A DNA stretch of 64,000 nt. Source: Pseudomaricurvus sp033283335. Lineage in GTDB: Bacteria > Pseudomonadota > Gammaproteobacteria > Pseudomonadales > Cellvibrionaceae. A program made the position numbers and the translations under genes. Positions 1-7,757 of this stretch are shown piece by piece. How positions within the stretch are numbered: the first letter of the stretch is position 1; the number at the start of each line of letters is the position of its first letter. The notes below the pieces were generated by a model. It ran no database searches. It was not told the DNA's origin and saw only the letters and a list, made by a program, of their open reading frames with translations. The stretch spans positions 128,754 through 192,753 of the forward strand of contig JAWMQP010000009.1 of the NCBI GenBank assembly GCA_033283335.1, in the 5' to 3' direction.

Positions 1-451
1 ACTGGGGCTCGGGATTTGTGGCTTTGAGTGTATTTTTTCCCTTAGATCCAGGGGCTTACCCTTGACTTTAGCGGGCAAGTTGCCAGAATTGCCGGTTCGC
101 TAGATGGCGTGTAGATCACAACCGTAACCTCGGTCATTCGCTCGGGACCCAGTCCGGGTTCTGGCATCTACTTTCGGCGGGTCAACCGCTTGCCGAACCA
201 TCCCAGTTGCGTAGGTACGTCCACCGACGTCGCCTATCCGGTTCGCTGTATGATTAACCTGAGCAGCGGATACGGGGAAGCTCACTGTTTTATTTGGATT
301 GTTGCAGGGTGCTGTAGGGTTTGCCTGATTCTCCTCCAAGGGGCAGCAAACTCCGGTGTGAAGCCGACAGCCTCAGGGGCATTGGGACTCAAAAGGTCTC
401 CAGCGGCCTATTCTGTAGCGGTTAATACGATTATTGAAAAGGAGTAAACAG
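1..451. other. Intergenic / upstream region of ilvI, no gene supported
   Basis: No convincing coding region was found in this stretch. The open frames on both strands lack a ribosome binding site and any recognisable domain. A weak promoter-like pair (TTGACT at 62-67, AGAATT at 85-90, 17-bp spacer) is visible but lies far from ilvI. A small frame from about 250 runs into ilvI. It is not rich in Ile, Val or Leu codons in a compact run, so I do not call it an attenuator leader peptide. The left edge may hold the upstream regulatory region of the ilvIH operon. Confidence 0.4.
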
Positions 452-2188
452 GTGGAAATGCTCTCCGGCGGCGATATGCTGGTGCGTTCCCTGCAGGAAG
501 AAGGTGTGGATCTCATCTTCGGTTACCCAGGCGGCGCAGCCCTGCATATTTACGATGCTATTTTCAGGCAAGACAAAGTTAAACACATCCTGGTTCGTCA
601 CGAACAATCGGCCACCCATGCGGCGGACGGTTATACCCGTGCCACCGGCAAGGTAGGTACCGTACTGGTGACTTCCGGTCCCGGTGCCACCAATGCCATT
701 ACCGGTATTGCCACGGCGTTTATGGACTCAATACCCATGGTGGTGATCTCCGGTCAGGTCCCGGCCGACAAGATCGGTGAAGACGCCTTCCAGGAAACCG
801 ATATGGTGGGGGTTTCCCGCCCGATCGTGAAACACAGTTTTATGGTGAAGCACGCCTCCGAGATCCCCGAGATCATCAAGAAGGCGTACTACATCGCATC
901 GACCGGTCGTCCCGGCCCGGTGGTGGTGGATGTGCCGAAAAATACGGTCAACCCGAGCGAGACCTTTCCCTTCGAGTATCCGAAGAAACTGAAGATGCGC
1001 TCCTACACACCGGCGGCCAAGGGCCACAGCGGTCAGATCAAGAAAGCCGTGGGCATGTTGCTGAAAGCCAAGCGGCCGGTGATTTATTCCGGCGGCGGGG
1101 TGGTGCAGGGTGAGGCCAGCCATTTGCTGACCGAGTTGGCGCAGGCGCTGAATTTCCCGATCACCAATACCCTGATGGGCCTGGGTGCGTACCCCGGTGA
1201 CGACAAGCAGTTCCTCGGCATGCTGGGTATGCACGGTACCTTTGAGGCCAACACGGCGATGCACCACTGCGACCTGATTCTGGCCGTCGGCGCGCGCTTT
1301 GATGACCGGGTGACCAATACCACGAGCAAGTTCTGCCCCAACGCCAAGATCATCCACATCGATATTGACCCGGCATCGATTTCCAAGACCATCACTGCCG
1401 ATGTGCCGATTGTGGGGTCGGTGGACAGCGTACTGAAAGAAATGCTGGAGCTGCTGAAGGCCGGCGATAACAAGCCCGATGAGGCCGCACTGGCGGACTG
1501 GTGGCAGCAAATCAATGAGTGGCGCGAGCGTCACGGCATCTACACCCAGCCCCGGTACAACACCGAGGGCGACATGATCATGCCCCAGGATGTGATCAAG
1601 ACGCTGTACGAGGTTACTAACGGTGAGGCGATCGTTGCCTCCGATGTGGGCCAGCACCAGATGTTTACGGCGCAGTACTACAAGTTCAAGAGCCCGCGCC
1701 AGTGGCTCAACTCCGGTGGCCTCGGCACCATGGGCTTCGGTTTGCCGGCGGCCATGGGCGCGGCCTTTGCGGTACGGGACAGGGACGTGGTCTGTGTCAC
1801 CGGTGAGGGTTCGATCCAGATGTGTATCCAGGAGTTGTCGACACTGACCCAGTACGGCATTCCGGTGAAGATCATCTGTCTCAACAATCAGGCTCTGGGT
1901 ATGGTGAAGCAGTGGCAGGACATGGTCTATGACAGCCGCTACTCCGAGATCCACTACGAGGATTCTCTGCCCGATTTCGTCAAGCTGATGGACGCCTATG
2001 GTCACGTGGGTATGCGTGTAACCAAGAAGGAAGAGCTGCGCGCAAAGCTGGAAGAGTGTTTTGCGATGAAGGACCGCACGGTGTTTATGGACATCTATGT
2101 GGATCCATCCGAGCACGTCTATCCGATGCTGGTGGCCCCCGAGGGGTCCATGCGCGATATGTGGTTGAGCAAGACGGAGAGAACCTGA
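452..2188 (+). CDS. ilvI: Acetolactate synthase, large (catalytic) subunit
   Basis: This ThDP-dependent enzyme condenses two pyruvates to acetolactate, or pyruvate with 2-ketobutyrate, the first common step of branched-chain amino acid synthesis in the cytoplasm. The product is 578 residues, normal for the family. The pyrimidine-binding domain holds the catalytic Glu in RHEQ (about residue 51). The central domain follows, and the pyrophosphate-binding motif starts with GEGS near residue 451 and ends in NN about 28 residues later. The start is chosen as GTG 452 because AAGGAG-like sequence at 439-444 is correctly spaced. A TTG at 434 would lie upstream of that site, and an ATG at 458 is a weaker alternative. 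The small subunit follows after 1 nt, so the two are cotranscribed. Confidence 0.96.
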   Translation: MEMLSGGDMLVRSLQEEGVDLIFGYPGGAALHIYDAIFRQDKVKHILVRHEQSATHAADGYTRATGKVGTVLVTSGPGATNAITGIATAFMDSIPMVVISGQVPADKIGEDAFQETDMVGVSRPIVKHSFMVKHASEIPEIIKKAYYIASTGRPGPVVVDVPKNTVNPSETFPFEYPKKLKMRSYTPAAKGHSGQIKKAVGMLLKAKRPVIYSGGGVVQGEASHLLTELAQALNFPITNTLMGLGAYPGDDKQFLGMLGMHGTFEANTAMHHCDLILAVGARFDDRVTNTTSKFCPNAKIIHIDIDPASISKTITADVPIVGSVDSVLKEMLELLKAGDNKPDEAALADWWQQINEWRERHGIYTQPRYNTEGDMIMPQDVIKTLYEVTNGEAIVASDVGQHQMFTAQYYKFKSPRQWLNSGGLGTMGFGLPAAMGAAFAVRDRDVVCVTGEGSIQMCIQELSTLTQYGIPVKIICLNNQALGMVKQWQDMVYDSRYSEIHYEDSLPDFVKLMDAYGHVGMRVTKKEELRAKLEECFAMKDRTVFMDIYVDPSEHVYPMLVAPEGSMRDMWLSKTERT

Positions 2189-2189
2189 G

Positions 2190-2681
2190 ATGAGACGTAT
2201 AATTTCTGTACTCATGGAGAATGAGCCAGGCGCCTTGTCGAGAGTGGTTGGGTTATTCTCGCAGCGCGGTTACAACATCGAGACACTGACGGTGGCGCCG
2301 ACGGAAGACGAGACCCTGTCGCGTCTGACGGTGACCACCATCGGCGACGATCACAAGATCGAGCAGATCACCAAGAACCTCAACAAGTTGATTGATGTGG
2401 TGAAACTGGTGGATTTGACCGAAGGCCAGCACATTGAGCGCGAGCTGATGCTGATCAAGGTTAAGGCCACCGGTGCCCAGCGCGCCGAGATCAAGCGTTG
2501 TGTGGATATCTTCCGTGCCCAGATCATCGACGTAACGGCGACGGTCTATACCATTCAGGTGACAGGCACCAGCGATAAGCTGGACGCGTTTGTGCAGTCG
2601 GTGGGTGACGCCTCGATTCTCGAAGTGGTGCGTACCGGTGTGTCCGGCATTGGCCGTGGTGAGAAGGTGTTGAGTCTCTGA
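2190..2681 (+). CDS. ilvH: Acetolactate synthase, small (regulatory) subunit
   Basis: This subunit activates IlvI and confers valine feedback inhibition. The 163-residue length matches IlvH. An N-terminal ACT domain (about residues 3-75) begins RRIISVLMENEPGALSRV, the classic effector-binding start, with RGYNIETL following. A second, C-terminal regulatory domain begins near ERELMLIKV. The ATG lies 1 nt after the ilvI stop, so translation is probably coupled. A strong terminator follows directly, so the operon ends here. ilvC, which follows ilvH in many relatives, is not present in this window. Confidence 0.96.
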   Translation: MRRIISVLMENEPGALSRVVGLFSQRGYNIETLTVAPTEDETLSRLTVTTIGDDHKIEQITKNLNKLIDVVKLVDLTEGQHIERELMLIKVKATGAQRAEIKRCVDIFRAQIIDVTATVYTIQVTGTSDKLDAFVQSVGDASILEVVRTGVSGIGRGEKVLSL

Positions 2682-2705
2682 TTGTTATTATGATTTGAGA
2701 CTTGG

Positions 2706-2733
2706 AAAAACCCGGCATTAGCCGGGTTTTTTT
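2706..2733 (+). terminator. Rho-independent terminator after ilvIH
   Basis: A perfect hairpin with arm AAAAACCCGGC, loop ATTA and arm GCCGGGTTTTT is followed by a T run. It lies 25 nt after the ilvH stop. Confidence 0.92.
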
Positions 2734-2802
2734 GTCTTAACGGTGTCGATAGTTACCTCGGGCGGCTCAAGTGTATGCTTGAACTCTGTTATTACTACTA
2801 CC

Positions 2803-2971
2803 GTCATTGCGAGGAACGCAGTGACGAAGCAACAAGGTGATTTGCCCTTTGGGCAAGAGAGGGTGGCCTGGGCCATCCGTGTTTGGCAGGGAGCCAGATT
2901 GTGTTTGGTAGGGCGTTCTCGCACGGTGCCAAACATGGATTGCCGCGTCGCCGTTGGCTCCTCGCAATGAC
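2803..2971. repeat. ~169-bp inverted-repeat element, MITE/palindromic-repeat type
   Basis: The ends are perfect 13-bp inverted repeats: GTCATTGCGAGGA at 2803-2815 and TCCTCGCAATGAC at 2959-2971. Weaker complementarity continues inward (ACGAAGCAA near 2824, TTGCCGCGTCG near 2940). A nested inverted repeat lies inside: ATCCGTGTTTGGCA at 2875-2888 against TGCCAAACATGGAT at 2927-2940, 13 of 14 matching. Terminal repeats of the form GTCATTGCGAG are known from dispersed non-coding palindromic elements in several bacterial lineages. I recognise the end sequence but cannot show copy number here. The two open frames across it are not credible genes. It fills the gap between ilvH and the methyltransferase. 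Confidence 0.7.
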
Positions 2972-3041
2972 AGTAGGAAATTAGATACTTTTTCGATTTT
3001 CAAATGAGGACCCTATTTCAAGGGTTTAGTAAAATCCCCTG

Positions 3042-4289
3042 ATGAATCAAACCTCTGACCTTACTACCTGGTTTGCTGAACTGAACCACTTGCTGGAAGA
3101 TTACCGCCCCTGGTGGCAATTCCGCCCGTTTCATCACCGGGAAATGCCCTGGAGCGAGGCTTGCCCTGAATTAACTCGCGCGTTGGAATCACTTTCTGGG
3201 GAGGAAATTGATACCCTTGCAACCAGTCCCGCAGACCTTGCCAATTGGTTGAGTCCCTGGATTCCAGAGGCACAGCGCCTTGTTTCCCTGAGTCAGTTAC
3301 CTCAGTTGCCCACTAGAACCCTCATTCCGCCGCTCCGGTTGGAGGTAGGGGTGCCCGGTCGCAAGTGGCAACAGATACAACGCTTTGTTGCGGCACGGCC
3401 GGCATCAAACCTGCCACTGCTGGAATGGTGTGCCGGCAAGGGCCATCTGGGCCGCCTTCTGGCCGCCATCGATGGCTGCCCGGTTACCAGCCTGGAGTGG
3501 CAGCAGGCCCTGTGTGAATCCGGTAACGAGTTGGCCCACAAGGCTCAGTTGAATCAATCGTTTGTGCGCGCCGATGCCTTTGCTGTCGAGGCTGGCGAGC
3601 ATCTGCCTGTTGGTGGGCAAGCCGTAGCGCTGCACGCCTGTGGCGATCTGCACACCACCCTCATGCGGCACTGGGTCCACAGTCACGCTCGGGCGTTGAC
3701 CTTGTCACCGTGCTGCTACCACTTGATTCAGGCTGAGGTTTACCGGCCGTTGTCGGCTGCCGCTCAGGCTTCACGGCTGCGATTGGATCGGGCTGATTTG
3801 AGTGTGCCGCTGCAGGAGACGGTGACCGCTGGTCGCGGTGATCGTTTGCGGCGCCAGCGGGAATTGTTGCGACGGCTGGTGTTTGATGAATGGCAGCGAG
3901 AGGCTCGGGCGGTGGATAACTATCTGCCGGTCCCCGCTTTACCAAGAGCCGTCATTGAGGGGCCGCTTGAAGAGTTTGCCCGGCGGGTGTTTGCACACCA
4001 TGGTTTGAACAGTCCCGCCGTGGAAGATGAATCACTCTGGTTGACGAAGGGGGAGCAGCGTTTGGCTCAGGTGCAGCGCATGGAACTGGTGGTGCAGTTG
4101 TTTCGTCGACCTTTGGAGTTGTGGCTGGTGCTGGATCGGGCACTGTTTCTTCAGGAACAGGGCGCGCGGGTTCAGCTGGGCGAGTTTTGCCCGCGCTCAA
4201 TTACCCCGCGCAATATCCTGATTCACGCCGCGCGTTCTTCTGCCTCTGCTGGTGTTGATGCTGGTGACTTTACTGATGCTGGCGACTGA
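3042..4289 (+). CDS. Class I SAM-dependent methyltransferase, Methyltransf_32-like
   Basis: This is a probable cytoplasmic methyltransferase of 415 residues; the substrate is unknown. The SAM-binding motif I is seen as EWCAGKGHLGRLLA at about residues 127-140. LHACGDLHTTLM near 196 and LSPCCYHLI near 220 match the C-G-K-G and S-P-C-C-Y-H signatures of the PF13679-type family, which includes eukaryotic METTL25/RRNAD1-like proteins. The N-terminal 120 residues are helical and lack a known domain. Its last ~67 bp overlap the tail of the convergent efflux permease gene. No partner gene nearby suggests a target; RNA or protein methylation are both possible. Confidence 0.75.
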   Translation: MNQTSDLTTWFAELNHLLEDYRPWWQFRPFHHREMPWSEACPELTRALESLSGEEIDTLATSPADLANWLSPWIPEAQRLVSLSQLPQLPTRTLIPPLRLEVGVPGRKWQQIQRFVAARPASNLPLLEWCAGKGHLGRLLAAIDGCPVTSLEWQQALCESGNELAHKAQLNQSFVRADAFAVEAGEHLPVGGQAVALHACGDLHTTLMRHWVHSHARALTLSPCCYHLIQAEVYRPLSAAAQASRLRLDRADLSVPLQETVTAGRGDRLRRQRELLRRLVFDEWQREARAVDNYLPVPALPRAVIEGPLEEFARRVFAHHGLNSPAVEDESLWLTKGEQRLAQVQRMELVVQLFRRPLELWLVLDRALFLQEQGARVQLGEFCPRSITPRNILIHAARSSASAGVDAGDFTDAGD

Positions 4290-5860
4290 TGCTTATGGCG
4301 GGCATTGCGCAACATATAGCTGGGGATAATGGCGGCGAACATGACCAGACCGGTAGCCAGGAAGGTATCCTGAAAGCCCAGTGACATGGCTTGTTTGTAG
4401 AGTTCACTGGACAGCAGGTAGCCGGCCAGCGGTTCCTGCAGCGACTGGTCCGCGCCAATTTCATGCAGCCCCTGCATGAGTTTCAGCATCATGTCCTGGG
4501 TCTGGGGATTGTCGGATGTCTGGGTGGCAACGATGTAATCCAGGTGAAAACTGGTGGTGCGATCCAGGTACACCGAGGTCAGGTTGACGCCAAAGGCACC
4601 ACCCAGCTGGCGGGCAAAATTGATGGAACCTGAGGCCTGGGAAAGTTGCTGGGGCGGCAGGGTGGAGAAGGCCGCGCGGTTGAGTGCCGGCATCACCAAT
4701 GCCATGCCCAGGCGTCCTAACAATAACCACCAGCAAATGGTGGCAAAGGCGGTAAAGCGATCTGCCCCCATCATGACGGCGGAGGAGTAACCCAATAGCA
4801 GCATGCCGCTGATCACCATCCAGTGCGACGGCAGCCTGTCACTGAAGACGCCACTGACTGGAAAGGCGATGGTCAGCACCAGGCCGGCCGGCAACAGCGC
4901 CAGACCAGCTTTGGTCGGTGTGAGTTCCTGAATGGCCTGCATAAACAGGGGAGCGGTGTACATACTGGCAAACAGCGCTGCGCCGAATACCGCAGAGATG
5001 ATGGCCGAGAGGGCAAAGTTGCGATCTTTGTACAGACTCAGGTCCATCAGCGGATGGCGGCTGCGCTGCTGTCGAATGATAAAGCCCAAGCCAGTGATCA
5101 CACTGGCGACCAGACTGTAGATGACAAAGTCGGAATTCCAACCGTATTTCTGACCGTTGCTCAGGCCTACCAGCAGGTGGACGATAGACAGCGACAACCA
5201 GATCAAGCCCTGCCAATCCAGGCGACCGGGGTTGATGGAACTATCCCGTCCCGGCAGGTACAAAAACGCCAGCGGCAGGGACAGCAGGGTCATGGGTAAC
5301 GGCACCAGGAACACCGAACGCCAGCCAAGGGCGTCCACGGTAATGCCGCCGATGTAAGGACCAATGGCCGGTCCCATCACTGCCATGATGCCGAATAATC
5401 CCATCCCCAATCCCTGTTTTTCCGGTGGAAAAACCCGCGCCATCAGGTAGGTAGCCAGCGGCAGGAAAAAACCGTAGGCAAAGCCTTGCAGAGTGCGCGC
5501 CAGAATGAGGAGTTCGCTGTTGGGACTGAATGCGGCCAGCAGCGAGCTGGCGATGAATAGCAGGGTGGGCATCACCAGCGTATTCTGGATACCGAAACGC
5601 GCCAGTGACCAGGACGACATCAGCATGCTGATGGTGGCGGAGGCGAGAAAGCCGGTCGACAGCCACTGGGCGTCATTCTGGCTGATGCCATAAGCGCCCA
5701 TGATTTTGGGAATGGCGACGTTGATGATGGTGGACATCAGCAGCACCGCGAAGGTGCCGGCGCCGATGGTGGCGACTGCCAGCCAGCGGTATTTTTCCCC
5801 GTAGCGTTCAAACAGGGCGTCGATGGATTCCGGGGCTTTGCTGCCCAACAGTGTTTGCAT
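4223..5860 (-). CDS. emrB: MFS multidrug efflux permease, DHA2 (EmrB/QacA) family
   Basis: This inner-membrane proton-driven drug exporter has 545 residues and about 14 membrane segments, normal for DHA2 carriers. The antiporter motif C is seen as GPAIGPYIGG near residue 165, preceded by LMARVFPPEKQGLGMGLFG. It is the last gene of a marR-emrA-emrB-like operon and starts 19 nt after the membrane fusion protein. In this tripartite arrangement it feeds EmrA and an unlinked TolC-type channel. Its 3' end overlaps the convergent methyltransferase by 67 bp, so no separate terminator exists. The symbol reflects family and context; drug specificity is unknown. Confidence 0.85.
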   Translation of the reverse strand: MQTLLGSKAPESIDALFERYGEKYRWLAVATIGAGTFAVLLMSTIINVAIPKIMGAYGISQNDAQWLSTGFLASATISMLMSSWSLARFGIQNTLVMPTLLFIASSLLAAFSPNSELLILARTLQGFAYGFFLPLATYLMARVFPPEKQGLGMGLFGIMAVMGPAIGPYIGGITVDALGWRSVFLVPLPMTLLSLPLAFLYLPGRDSSINPGRLDWQGLIWLSLSIVHLLVGLSNGQKYGWNSDFVIYSLVASVITGLGFIIRQQRSRHPLMDLSLYKDRNFALSAIISAVFGAALFASMYTAPLFMQAIQELTPTKAGLALLPAGLVLTIAFPVSGVFSDRLPSHWMVISGMLLLGYSSAVMMGADRFTAFATICWWLLLGRLGMALVMPALNRAAFSTLPPQQLSQASGSINFARQLGGAFGVNLTSVYLDRTTSFHLDYIVATQTSDNPQTQDMMLKLMQGLHEIGADQSLQEPLAGYLLSSELYKQAMSLGFQDTFLATGLVMFAAIIPSYMLRNARHKHQSPASVKSPASTPAEAEERAA

Positions 5861-5879
5861 GGGTGATCAATGCCTGCGT

Positions 5880-7097
5880 TTAGCTGCGCTCAGCGGCAAG
5901 GTCGGCCGCTGCAGGTTGCTCAGACTGGCTTGTTTGTTGGGTGTTTGAGACCAGAGGGCCTCGGGTGTCGATGGTCACTTCCACCATCATGCCCGGTTTC
6001 AGAAGCTGTTGTTGCTGTTCAATCGCCAGCTTGACCCGCAGGCGCTGGGTCACCTTGGTAAAGTTGCCGCTCGGGTTGGGGTTGGGCAGCAGGGCAAATT
6101 CACTGGTAGTGGCATTGTCGATGCGGGTCACATAGGCCTTGAACTTCTGGTCAGGGTAGGCATCGACCTTGATGTCGGCACTCATGCCAGGACGCAAGTG
6201 CCGCAGCTCCGTCTCCTTGACGTTGGCATCGATCCAGATGTCATTGGGATCGTGCAGCATCACCAGCCGACGCCCCGGAGAAATGTATTCGCCACTGTGG
6301 CCGAAGGTCTTGTCGATGACGGCATTGATGGGGCTGCGGATCTGGCGATCTTCCACATCCAGCGCCAGCTGCTGGCGCTGGACCTTCAACCGCTCAATGT
6401 CCTGCTGCATGATGGCAATTTTACGTTCAAGCAATTCCACCGACATCAGCTGGGCTTTGGCCTGGCGCACCTCTGCGGTCTGTTGCTGCAGCTCAGAGCG
6501 GGCTTGCTGCTGAGATTCCAGCGCCTGGGTGTATTTCAACTGGTCTTCTTCCCACTGACGCTTGGAGACCAGTTGTTTATCCAGCAGCTTGGAGGAGCGG
6601 TCAAAGTTGCTTTTTGCCAGCTGCAGGGCGGAATCGGCTTTATTGGCATTGGACTTGACGATATCCAGACGCGCTTCCTGCATGGCCAGGCTGCTGGCGC
6701 GCTCTTCGCTGACCATGGTGCGTTCGCTGTTGGACCGCTCGATTTCCGCTTCGCGGGTGGCGATTTGCAGGTCAATTTCCTGCATTTGCAATTGTGCGGC
6801 GCGATCATCGACTTGTACCAGCAGGTCGCCAGCCTGAATCTCGTCGCCGCTGCCGATGGGGAAGCGAGTGATCCAGCCGGAGCGGTTGCTGCTGACCACA
6901 ATTACGTTGCTGGCAATACGGGCGTCGCTGATGGCTACCGTATGGCTGCGTTCGTAAGCCCAGTAGCCAAGGCCACAGCTGGCCAGCAGTATCAGGGTCC
7001 ATTTGAAACGGTCTTTGCGCAACACTGGGCCTGATTCGTCCTGGCGAAACAGGAAAGGCAGCAGGCTACTCATTAACGGGGCAACAGAGCGTGACAT
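5880..7097 (-). CDS. emrA: HlyD/EmrA-type periplasmic membrane fusion protein
   Basis: This 405-residue adaptor links the EmrB-like permease to an outer-membrane channel. One membrane segment lies near residues 30-46 (LILLASCGLGYWAYE). A lipoyl half follows (NRSGWITRFPIGSGDEIQAGD), then a long coiled coil (about 90-220, rich in Gln/Glu/Lys heptads). The second lipoyl half and beta-barrel include IRSPINAVIDK and SPGRRLVML. The start ATG shares one base with the marR stop codon, so translation is coupled. The C-terminal ~25 residues are Gln/Ser/Ala-rich and disordered. Confidence 0.87.
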   Translation of the reverse strand: MSRSVAPLMSSLLPFLFRQDESGPVLRKDRFKWTLILLASCGLGYWAYERSHTVAISDARIASNVIVVSSNRSGWITRFPIGSGDEIQAGDLLVQVDDRAAQLQMQEIDLQIATREAEIERSNSERTMVSEERASSLAMQEARLDIVKSNANKADSALQLAKSNFDRSSKLLDKQLVSKRQWEEDQLKYTQALESQQQARSELQQQTAEVRQAKAQLMSVELLERKIAIMQQDIERLKVQRQQLALDVEDRQIRSPINAVIDKTFGHSGEYISPGRRLVMLHDPNDIWIDANVKETELRHLRPGMSADIKVDAYPDQKFKAYVTRIDNATTSEFALLPNPNPSGNFTKVTQRLRVKLAIEQQQQLLKPGMMVEVTIDTRGPLVSNTQQTSQSEQPAAADLAAERS

Positions 7098-7591
7098 CAG
7101 ACATCTACCTCAAGAGAAACGGGGGGTGTGGATTGGGCCGAATTTTGTTGCCGGACTTCCTGCAGGTTGCCATGCACCTTGCTTAAAAGTTGGTGCAGCA
7201 TTTCCTGTTCGGCCTGAGTGAGGCCGTCCATGCACTGGTTTTTTAAATCCTGCACCACCTGTTCCATCACCGGCACCAGCGGGTCGCAAGCGGGGGTGGC
7301 ATAGACTCGCTTGGCGCGCCGGTCGTTGGGGTCAGGGCGGCGTTCCACCAGGCCGCGAGCCTCCAGCTTGTCAATCAGGGTGCCGGCGGGGGCCTTTTCG
7401 ATCAGCAGACGCTCGGCCAGCTCGGATTGAGTCAGGCCATTTTGCGCGCGCAAGTGCACAATCACTCGCCACTGGGAGCGGGTCAGCTCAATACCATCAC
7501 TTTTCAATTGGCGATAAAGGGCCGTACTGAACATGCGGTGTATATCGGCCATCAGGGTGGCAAAAGGCGGTTTGTCAGGCGATTTAGTCAT
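7097..7591 (-). CDS. MarR-family transcriptional regulator of the adjacent efflux operon
   Basis: This 164-residue winged-helix repressor is the first gene of the marR-emrA-emrB operon. The helix-turn-helix and wing are seen at about residues 55-105, with LTQSELAERLLIEKAPAGTLIDKLE followed by GLVERRPDPNDRR, the hallmark MarR wing. It probably represses its own operon and is released by a toxic ligand (inference from MarR/EmrR family). The stop overlaps the emrA start by one base. A pair of direct repeats lies immediately upstream of its ATG and is the likely operator. Confidence 0.88.
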   Translation of the reverse strand: MTKSPDKPPFATLMADIHRMFSTALYRQLKSDGIELTRSQWRVIVHLRAQNGLTQSELAERLLIEKAPAGTLIDKLEARGLVERRPDPNDRRAKRVYATPACDPLVPVMEQVVQDLKNQCMDGLTQAEQEMLHQLLSKVHGNLQEVRQQNSAQSTPPVSLEVDV

Positions 7592-7595
7592 GTTA

Positions 7596-7620
7596 ATTAA
7601 AGTATATGAGCATTAAAGTA
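7596..7620. promoter_or_regulatory. Direct repeat upstream of marR, candidate operator
   Basis: ATTAAAGTA occurs at 7596-7604 and again at 7612-7620, a 16-bp period in an AT-rich tract just before the marR ATG (7591). On the coding strand TATACT lies within it. The position suits autorepression by the MarR protein, but no binding motif is established. Confidence 0.4.
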
Positions 7621-7757
7621 ATGTATATTACTATCTGCTTGGGGTGGAATTCCAGTGTTGTTTCAGGATTGGCGATTGCCATGGCCAGTGAGACCATCCA
7701 ACATCTGGTGAAAATCCGGTAAAATCACCGCCTTTGCTCGTACTCAGGACGTAAATT

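Noticed and set aside
190..447. An 85-codon frame ahead of ilvI as a leader peptide gene
   Set aside because: There is no ribosome binding site, no run of Ile/Val/Leu codons and no attenuator hairpin pair; it simply runs into the ilvI start.
728..2215. A 495-codon minus-strand frame opposite ilvI
   Set aside because: It is antisense to a certain acetolactate synthase gene, with His/Arg-rich low-information protein typical of a shadow frame.
2734..3041. A small coding gene in the ilvH-methyltransferase gap
   Set aside because: The frames coincide with the inverted-repeat element and have no ribosome binding site or recognisable protein features.
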